This document shows positions 56,337 to 64,000 of a stretch of DNA of 64,000 nucleotides, in pieces. The notes below the pieces were generated by a model that worked only from the letters and a program-made list of their open reading frames with translations, searched no databases and was not told the origin of the DNA. This DNA is from Antitrichia curtipendula (lineage: Eukaryota > Streptophyta > Bryopsida > Hypnales > Leucodontaceae): contig OX579635.1 of assembly GCA_951230915.1 (NCBI GenBank), positions 23,250,001 through 23,314,000 of the forward strand, in the 5' to 3' direction. Positions within the stretch are counted from its first letter, which is position 1; each line of letters starts with the position of its first letter. The position numbers and the translations under genes were made by a program.

Positions 56337-59300
56337 GGCAAATGAAAGAGAATCCTAACGCATTTTTGCGTCCTTCAGCTTAGATGATGAACATAGTCCA
56401 CGGCACGGTCATCAAGTAATCAATTAGCGTGAGTATTGCTCTGCATATTTGTGTACTGAGCTAGAAGCATACAAATAATGCATCATGATTCAGGAGAAGA
56501 CCGACTTACAAGACTCTGCCAACGTTTTGCACTAGCCATGGCTGCCGCAGTTGCAGGCCCTCCAACATTTGCATTTGATGCAATCAACAACTGCAATTGG
56601 TTGACGAACCATGACTCTGTTAGAAACTTCGTCAGGTAGGAAGGTTAAAGCCAGGGTTTGCAATACAAGAAAACTTTGTACTCTACATGCATGATGTGAA
56701 ACAGGATTATGACGTTACCGTGCGCATGGGAATTCCAGACCATTTGCCTAGAACCAGAGTCACCGCTAGATGAACCTGACAGCATAGATAAGGACACATG
56801 TTAAAGCTTGCGTGCATATTTGGGTGGCATATCTGATACACTGCACTTTTTGTTAGAGTCAAATAAAGCACATAGACAAGCCATAGATCTCTGCTATGCT
56901 GAACCCTGAGCTCTGAAAGGCGTGCAATAACTCACCGATAAAAGTATAACGATGAAGCCAAAGAGAGGCCAGCCTGCTGCAAACGCTTCTTTCACCTGAG
57001 TCGATGCGCCCACCTACACAAGGGAAAGGTGAGACATATAGGGATTTCAACCATTTCTAGAGATGCCCAACATAGAGTTCTTCTATATATATCCATAAGA
57101 AAACAGACAACATATAGGAACCTAGTAACCACACTACTTTTAACAATTGCCATGTTCGTTCAAATAATGTAGAGTCACCAAGAGTACCACTGAAAAGAAA
57201 AGAAGCATGAGTAAACCGCCAAATGACTGTGCCCCTGCGAAGTAAGAGGCGCTTCTGCCATTGATCTTTTCTCCCCACTTGCTAGAAACCGCTGATCCCA
57301 AAGCAGAGAAAATGGAGGCAACAACAGCCATCATGGCCAATCCTGATCCTGGAAGTTCAAATAAGCAAAAAATCAGCTCGAATATTATGCCAAGGTGCCT
57401 GCAATCCCAATTGCACATTCAGAACATTGTAAAGGCTACACAAGGGTGACCCGTTGATCTCATCAGGATATAACTTAGCCCTTGATTGCTGTTCATTACG
57501 GTGTCCATTTCATAGCATCGATTCTTGTGTGTATGAAGGACTGGTAATTACTTTTAGTAAACAAATCGCATGAAATGTAAACTAACCAGAAAACTGAGGG
57601 GGAAGCACTGAAGCAATCCAATGTCCAATCATACATGCGCTTGCCGCAGCAGCCGTGGTAAGAGCCAATGATTCCACTGTTGGATTTCCTGCTGGTTCCG
57701 CTTGAAATTCCTCTGATCAATAACGAAATACAAATTACGATGGGTGCCCAAAAGAGCAGTAACTATACAGTGCGATATACACAAATAATATAGCTGAAAC
57801 ATTTCTTTAATGTTGGAAGCTTAAAGTAAGAGATGATATGCAGGAAAAAAAGTGCCACTGGAATCGGCTCATGTCCTGCTTCGTTGTACATAAACGGCAT
57901 GGTATGAAAGGAGATGAAGTGCTGAATTATATAGTTTCCCAAGGACAGTAGAGGTATCCTAAAAGTCATGATATGTCCCCTTTCATTTGCCCCAATCTCA
58001 ATTCTTATTCTGTAGTGCATTGAATTCTGATTCAACTTGTTACTTTTTTGGAATGACAACAAGGCAAGCTTGCATGCACTCAATCCAGGTTGAGTTATCT
58101 TCTCCCTAAACTAAGGTTTCGATTCAACTCTTGCAACTCCAAGCCACAAAGAGGTGTCAAGTTTTTTGCACCACAAACGGTGCTAGATTTTTTGACCCCT
58201 CTTTGTGACTTGGAGTTGCAAGGGTGGGACCAAACCTCAATTCAAACCTCAATTTAAAAGAGGAGACAACTCAATGTGATTAGAATGCATACAAACATGG
58301 TGGCTCAAAGTTGCAAAGAGTGGACCAATCCTTCAATTCATGACTTAAAAAATAGCCCTAGTGATCCAGCTAATAGTCTCCTCAGAGAATGAAGCCAGCA
58401 ACATGGATATAAAAACTCTAGTGACAAAGAGTAAGGAATGAATTAGGTACCAGTAGCAATCTCAGTAGAGAGCTCTTGTCCACCTGCCGGGATAGACATT
58501 ATGACACCAAAATACACAGCCATAGCAAGATTATCAGCAGCCATGCCTGCTGCCAATAGACTAGGCGACATTCCCAGTGCCTGCACATGAGAACACGCAG
58601 GAAAACAGCCTCGGATTACCGCCGGTGGTCTTAAGAAAGCACTGTGCAAAATTTCGTGCATAGTTTGGTTTAGACTGTCATATGGTAACATCCCTCTATC
58701 TTCATCGTACCTGAGCAGTGGCGGCATAGTTAATAGATCCACCAATGTAAGTAGCACACAGTGATGATGCAATCTGGTGACAATCAGCAATTCGCTCAAT
58801 CAGTTCATTTATTCGTCAAGAAAAATAAAGGCGACAACAGAAGAGTTTCCATCATGCAAATCTGACCAGCGCAAAGTTGAGCATTGATGTAAGGAAGCAT
58901 CTCAGCTTAGGAAATAAATGTAAATTCAATCACATATTGTATCGGCTAGATTGATAACACTAATTCCAGCAGAATTTCATAATGAAATCTCCGAAATCTC
59001 TACCTTCCAACCCCCTGAGCCAAGCAAGCTTCCCAATGCCTTGAACGCAACCACTGTGCCGAGCACTGTTCCAAGCGCGCCGAACCAGAACGCTTTCAGT
59101 GTTGCTCCTGGGATAAATTTAAGAACACTCTTTAGTAACTATTGGTCACCATATAACTATGCTTCACGTAAGAGAATAGTACAAACAGAGCTGGAGTCAA
59201 GAGGTTGTGCAAAAATATCTAAGCATTCAGAGCACAATACTTGTAACATTTGATTTACAGACATATCTTTTCGGATATTCCAGAAGAATGTAACCACACT

Positions 59301-60364
59301 TGAATCACAGGTGTACCTGCGTCTGTAAACGCTTGCGTAACGTCGGTCTCAAGTAAGCACATTGCAACTGCCATTGGCATCCCCAATGCTAGGACCTGTC
59401 TGCGTACAACCCGGTCAGTCATCCATTTGTGCATCGTGCCTTGCAATGGCTATCCACTAAACCTAGACTGACACAAACGCGTAGAGGAATCGCTTTACAA
59501 CTGGGACACACTCGTGCGTAAAACCCTAAAGTCGGCATTGCAAGATCCCGAAAAAATTTGTAAGCACTCCAGAAAGACAAGGAAATTGACACGAGCTAAT
59601 GTCGAGGTGGTCATGTTCACGACCACGCGGTTTTGAGAGTGATTCTAACTGTTACGAGGAGCTTTTAGCCTGAAGCACACATACGAATGTGGTAAAGAGA
59701 TCTCGGAGGTACCAGGTCGTAAGCAGGAGCTAAGGGAGGTATGACACCACAAGCAGAAAGGAGCATTCCACTGCTCATGGCTAACAAAGGCGCAGAGACT
59801 TGACATCCCAACTTCGTTCTCGATTCCAACACCTGCAAACCCAACATACAGATTTCATACAAAAACGAAGCCTCTCACAGAAGGCACTCGGAAACGAAGA
59901 TTCTCAAACCAATTCGGAACTACGGCTAAACAAACTTGTCGGCATTCAACTTGAAAACTCAGAAAGGGCAGTGAGCATTTCGGCGAAAAATCGTCCCCTA
60001 AACTACAAGCGCCACGGAGCTTCCACTGCGAGATAAACATTCCGAACCTCACCTGCGCCGCGGCAGCACAGGCCGCCAATGCACAAAACAGCATGCGTCC
60101 GGACTCCGGTGCTATCAACGACATAGTTGCCCTTCCTCGCCATCCCTTGACGCTCTCCGCTCTAGTATCATCTCCTAAGCAATGAAGACGACACCCTGTA
60201 GTAGAACGAATGAACGCATTGCCTAACGCAGGTGCTCGTAAACCTTGCGCGCTTCGCGATTGCGTCCTCAATGCGCTCACCGTGCGCAACGGGTGACAGG
60301 AATTGGCCACTGGCACCGTCGACCACATTTTGAAGCCTAGGCATTGCCCTCCAACCCTCGCCAT
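56094..60364 (-). CDS. DUF819 family membrane protein, probably plastid-targeted
   Basis: Twelve exons: 60364-60053, 59832-59713, 59395-59317, 59107-59004, 58773-58711, 58580-58451, 57712-57587, 57348-57188, 57013-56936, 56775-56719, 56590-56510, 56216-56094. GT-AG borders and phases close exactly to 477 residues plus TGA. Residues 1-80 are basic, rich in S/R/A and poor in acids, fitting a chloroplast transit peptide. DUF819 proteins (bacterial YjcL type, single plastid-type homologues in plants) have about ten membrane helices in two related halves. Here the half signatures are YIGGSINYAATA (214-225) and NANVGGPATAAAMA (416-429), with APAYDL, LGTVLGTVVAF, GMAADNLAMAVYFGV and LLVGTLGYTIGTAVG as supporting helices. 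The symmetric GG-S/P-x-N/A-x-x-A-T-A elements suggest a transporter fold; the substrate is unknown. The donor of exon 8 was chosen to keep FFSVVGAS in family register. Unbroken and likely functional. Confidence 0.9.
56276..56335. repeat. (TA)n(TG)n microsatellite
   Basis: A run of about 8 TA followed by about 21 TG dinucleotides. It lies inside the intron between exons 11 and 12 of the DUF819 gene, 60 bases upstream of the exon-12 acceptor on the minus strand. Confidence 0.97.
58130..58222. repeat. Intronic hairpin (small fold-back element)
   Basis: CTTGCAACTCCAAGCCACAA pairs with TTGTGACTTGGAGTTGCAAG, extended inward by GAGGTGTCAA / TTGACCCCTC and GCACC / GGTGC around a loop ACAAAC. Weaker pairing (AAGGTTT.GATT / AATTGAGGTTT) extends it outward to about 58110-58245. 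It sits in the 738-nt intron between exons 6 and 7 of the DUF819 gene. It could be a tiny MITE or a transcribed precursor-like hairpin. Confidence 0.8.
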
Positions 60365-60990
60365 CTCCCGTCTGGAATTAGGCCTCAGTCACAGAATCCC
60401 CAAAACGATGGTATCCCCTGCATCACGCTTTATCCTCCGCAGCGCAAAGACTCGATCGCCGCCACAAACTCAATCGCGCCAACACAACTATGATTTTCTC
60501 ATGCTTTCCTCTCCTGCGCGAAATGGAACAAATTCGGGAGCTCGTTTCTTTCATGGACGCAACAATTGTGCAGCAACATACACTTTGAGCTTCATCGCAG
60601 TTACTGTAGTGATGCTTCTGCAATCAGTAACTCTAATTTTATCCTCAGAATTCTTTGATTTTTTGCATAGAATTCGTAGAGATTCTCTTAGAATTTCTTA
60701 GAATTTTGCAAACAACTGGCATTGTTGAGGGCTTCGAAACAGGATTGGGGAAATCTAAAAAGCCCTTCTCTCCGTTCAATCGTCTTCGAGCACAGGGGCA
60801 CAATCGCATGTCGGCACCGACTGGAGGTCGCGCGAACCAAATCGCGGTCGGAGGGGGCCTGTCATTGGACCCTCTGCACTTGTGGCCACGCCAAGAAAAT
60901 AAAAAAATCGTGAGCACTCTCATTGGTGTAGGGCAGGGTTTTTTCTTTTTCTTTTTTCTTTTTTTACGAAGTGCCAGAGTGGCGATATAA
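60365..60990 (-). promoter_or_regulatory. Upstream region of the DUF819 gene
   Basis: GC-richer up to about 60.9 kb, then abruptly AT-rich. Expected to contain leader and promoter. Overlapping plus ORFs (60303-60701, 60655-60990) run antisense across the gene start and have no domain. A T/C-rich tract at 60938-60965 may be a promoter pyrimidine tract. Confidence 0.4.
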
Positions 60991-63900
60991 AATGTTAGAG
61001 TGCTGGTTCAAATTTCAGCATTCATCCAAATATTGGATAGAAAATATCACATTTGTACATATCACATGTCTCTAATTCTATTTTTCATCCACAATTTGGT
61101 GATTTCATCTAGGATTTTTTTTCAATTCAAAGTTTTTTGGCAAAAAAACTTCACAATTTATTGTCATTTTTTATCCAAATTATTTTTTTCTAGTGCAATC
61201 TGGCACCAAAAAAATAGCCTTAGTGTAGGGTTTGGTCATTGAGCATTGAGAGCAAATTCCTATGTTATGTTTGGATCAGAAATGATTATTCAAGTCTTTA
61301 TGAGTTGGAATGCCTTAGCTGAGTTTCATGATGCTTTCACTTAACTGCATTTTAGGAGTAGCTTTGCTATTTTGTCAATCCAAATAGCGTCCAAAAAGTT
61401 TGATAAGTCTGATGCTAAAAAATAGTTTTCTAAAAGTTAGAAAAGTGACTTTTCTACTTTTCACAAACCTACCTCAAAAAAAATCCTATTAGCCAACTAT
61501 TTCAGTTTTTTTCTTGCAATTATTGCACACTCTTGTGTAGAATTTTGAACTTGTTTTTGTGTCTCATACAAAGTTTGGCCAATTCTATATGCCTCAAAAG
61601 TTCACCTCAAAAGTGATAAATTTTTTTGTAGGCTCTAGACCAATGGAGAAGAGGCTTTGCATCACAAGAAGTTACTCTGAGAAAGTTTGCGTAGCTACCT
61701 TATTTGTAGTGTTGCAAGGACAAAACCTCTTGTAGTGTAGATGATTGTTTTCTTGGCTTGACTCCAAGTGTAAAATAAGCAAGGAAATGATCTTGTTAAA
61801 AGTGTTAGTTAAGAAAAAATTGTAGACAATTTTCCTACATATAGGCCAATTTTGTAGATGGTGGTTCGACAAAATTTAAAGCATCTCCAAATTTAATAAA
61901 TTAATAGACCAATATTTGAAAGTGAAGGCAATTTTTTTGAAGATTTTTAGTTCTTTGTGACATTTATAACCTCCAAAATTAGAATTTTATGAATTTAAAA
62001 AAATAAATAAATGACATTTTGTACAATCTTAATCATTTTGATACAAAAGTGTTGAAATTGATCTATAAATATGGTATTTGTAGATGTATTGTTGCAAAAC
62101 TTCTTCTCCTCATGATATTTGTAGGGTTGTTTTTTCCTTAAAAAAAAGTCAATCAATGTTTAATTTAGTATTTTAGAATGTAATTCATTCCCATAAAATT
62201 GTAGTTGGGTAAGCCACCTAGTTTATGCATTTTTGCAATGTGACCTTTGGCCTTTTTTATTTGTATGACTAAGATAAGAAATTTGAAATCAATTTCATTT
62301 GCCAAGGGCTTTAAAATCAGATCAAAACATGATTAAGAGAGTGCCTACGTGTTTTGATTTTTTTGACTCCACATTTTATACTTGAGGCTAAATTAAGTAT
62401 ATCAAAATTTCAAACACTCTCATTAGTAAAGAGTTAGAATTTGTCTTATCTTGACCTGTGAAGGTACTCAAATTTTATTAGTTCTTTGTTTGACCCTAAT
62501 TATTAAAAGTAATTTTTACAATAGTCAAAAAAATTACCTGAAAATGTAAATTTCTAATCAATTAAAAATTGGAGACAATTGTTATGTAGAACATGGTTGT
62601 ACTTCATTTTTATAAACAACAAATTTTTAACATCAATGTGTTTTTTGTTTAAAATTTTATTTTTCATTGCTATTTTTTCATCTTAAATTTTCATAAATAT
62701 GAAAAAATTGATTTACAATAGTTCTTTTAAATAATATGAAAAATTAGGCTATTGTCTCTAAAGGCTTTAAATGCTAATAGAAAATAAGGAAGGTTTTTTT
62801 CTTATATTTAGCAATATTTATAGAAATATACCTTTGATTGTTGCTTTGTCATTTCTACAAAGCATTCTCAAAAGTGAATTAGAGTTATTGAAAAAGAAAA
62901 TTGGTTTGGCATAGATTTGTTTTGATATGTGCTTTATTTTTGAACATTTTTCTTAATAAGAAACTTGTTAGATCATTTTGAGGGCCTATGGTGCATTGAT
63001 CTTGTAATGCCTATACAAGTATTATTGTCTAGTCTTATATTGTATTAGTAAACCCAAAACAATCTTGAAGGTTATTTGAAAACTACTTGTACAATTTTGA
63101 GAAGTTGTGAATCATTTCTACATTACAATAGGAATCAATTTCTTCAACAAGAAGCTTAATTCTTTTGAGAATTTAAATTAAAAAAAATTGTCCTTGGGCA
63201 AGTTCCAAATGCAATCAAAGACTGTCATTTGTTGTAGACAATTTTAAAATTCCTACAAAATAACAAAACATTGAATGTTCATGAAGATTGGAGCTTCTAT
63301 TTTTTTGTCTTTAAACAATTTTTATTAACTTTTTTCATTTTTTACTTAAGAGGCAGTATCTCTTATTTCATGATTTTAAATTTTTGAATATATTTTTGGT
63401 CTGTTTTAGGCTTATATCGTAGTTGTAGGATAGGTTCTGTGGAAATTATTCTTAAAATAAATGAGACTTTAAAATAAAATAAATTTTTTTAATATTATAG
63501 GAGAATAAAAAACTATTACCCAAAAAACATTCATTTAAATATTGTTGATCTTTTCCTACATTTAAAATATTCCTTGGCCTAAATTTTTTTTAAATTTTAG
63601 GATACTTGGTTGTACAGAAATTTAGAAATAAAATTTTGACTTTTAAACAATGTATGATTATAAATTAGGTTGACTTGATCATTATATGCTTGAAAGTGTA
63701 TAAAAAAAAATTCATAAAACTATTTGAAGTAGTGAACAATTGCAGCTTCTTCAAGATCTTAAGATGACGTTGAATTTTGTTTGTGTTTAGAGGAAATTTG
63801 AGCATGTTTACATTTGCATTTGATTTATCAATGACAAAGGACCAAACATCCCTAATACGTAAGAATTAACAAAAATGAACTCATTATTTATTTTTTAATC

Positions 63901-64000
63901 TAAAAAGGCTTCAAATAAAAAAAAATTTAAAGACTCCAAATAATACAAAATTTAAATGATTTAAAATTTTATATTTAACAAAATGCAAATGTGTTGTAAG
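60991..64000. other. AT-rich terminal desert
   Basis: 3 kb of A/T-run-rich sequence with no ORF above 80 codons, no RNA gene and no inverted-repeat element that I could define. Confidence 0.5.

Noticed and set aside
59685..59712. Longer exon 2 of the DUF819 gene ending at the donor at 59684
   Set aside because: Its phase does not fit exon 3; the donor after APAYDL at 59713 gives phase 0 and the family sequence.
60303..60701. Plus-strand ORF of 132 codons antisense to the DUF819 start
   Set aside because: Overlaps a clear coding exon on the other strand; no domain, mixed composition.
60972..61020. tRNA/SINE-like head (box-B-like GGTTCAAAT)
   Set aside because: Box A is not convincing, no cloverleaf can be drawn and no poly-A/T tail or flanking duplication follows.
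1..64000. Bacterial-type systems, CRISPR arrays or gene clusters
   Set aside because: No regularly spaced repeats or operon-like gene packing; intron-bearing plant genes throughout.

Overview
The window is nuclear DNA of a land plant. The genes are split by short GT-AG introns, their protein families are plant-type (ALMT channel, plant MED11, SC35 with a long RS tail, plastid-type DUF819 protein, F-box/kelch), CCCTAAA telomere-type repeats occur near two genes, and the long gaps are very AT-rich. The species cannot be fixed from sequence alone. A non-seed plant (lycophyte, fern or bryophyte) is possible, but this is only an impression.

Layout. 0-19 kb is a gene block, all on the minus strand: an aluminium-activated malate transporter (147-2937), an orphan first exon resembling SMARCAL1 (4325-4837), Mediator subunit MED11 (5973-6847), a terminal exon of an unrecognised gene (12845-13015) and the splicing factor SC35 (14880-18780). 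A fold-back MITE lies at 8.5 kb and a truncated piggyBac-type 3' repeat at 11.15-12.07 kb. 19-46 kb is an AT-rich desert. It holds one intact intronless AT-hook ORF (25463-25837), a small MITE (28.3 kb), a decayed piggyBac-like transposon (about 34.4-37.4 kb) and two non-autonomous CACTA elements with clean 3-bp target duplications (41134-43011 and 43649-44321).

46.5-50.9 kb is one 4.4-kb DNA transposon. It has 23-bp inverted repeats, a TA target duplication and a decayed DDE_1 (pogo/Tigger-like) transposase split by later insertions, including a 358-bp hairpin MITE. An F-box/kelch pseudogene follows (51345-52754), then a 715-bp Stowaway/mariner-like element (54755-55469). The right side carries one intact 12-exon gene for a probably plastid-targeted DUF819 membrane protein (56094-60364). 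The last 3.6 kb is AT-rich with no gene seen.

The intact genes are unrelated in function: transport, transcription, splicing and a plastid membrane protein. I see no operon-like or cluster logic. I assembled the exon models by hand from splice consensus, reading phase and family similarity; all lengths and phases given close exactly. The most unusual features are the piggyBac-like remnant, the TA-flanked element whose ends mimic CACTA, and a 60-bp tandem duplication in the ALMT gene that duplicates a splice donor in frame.
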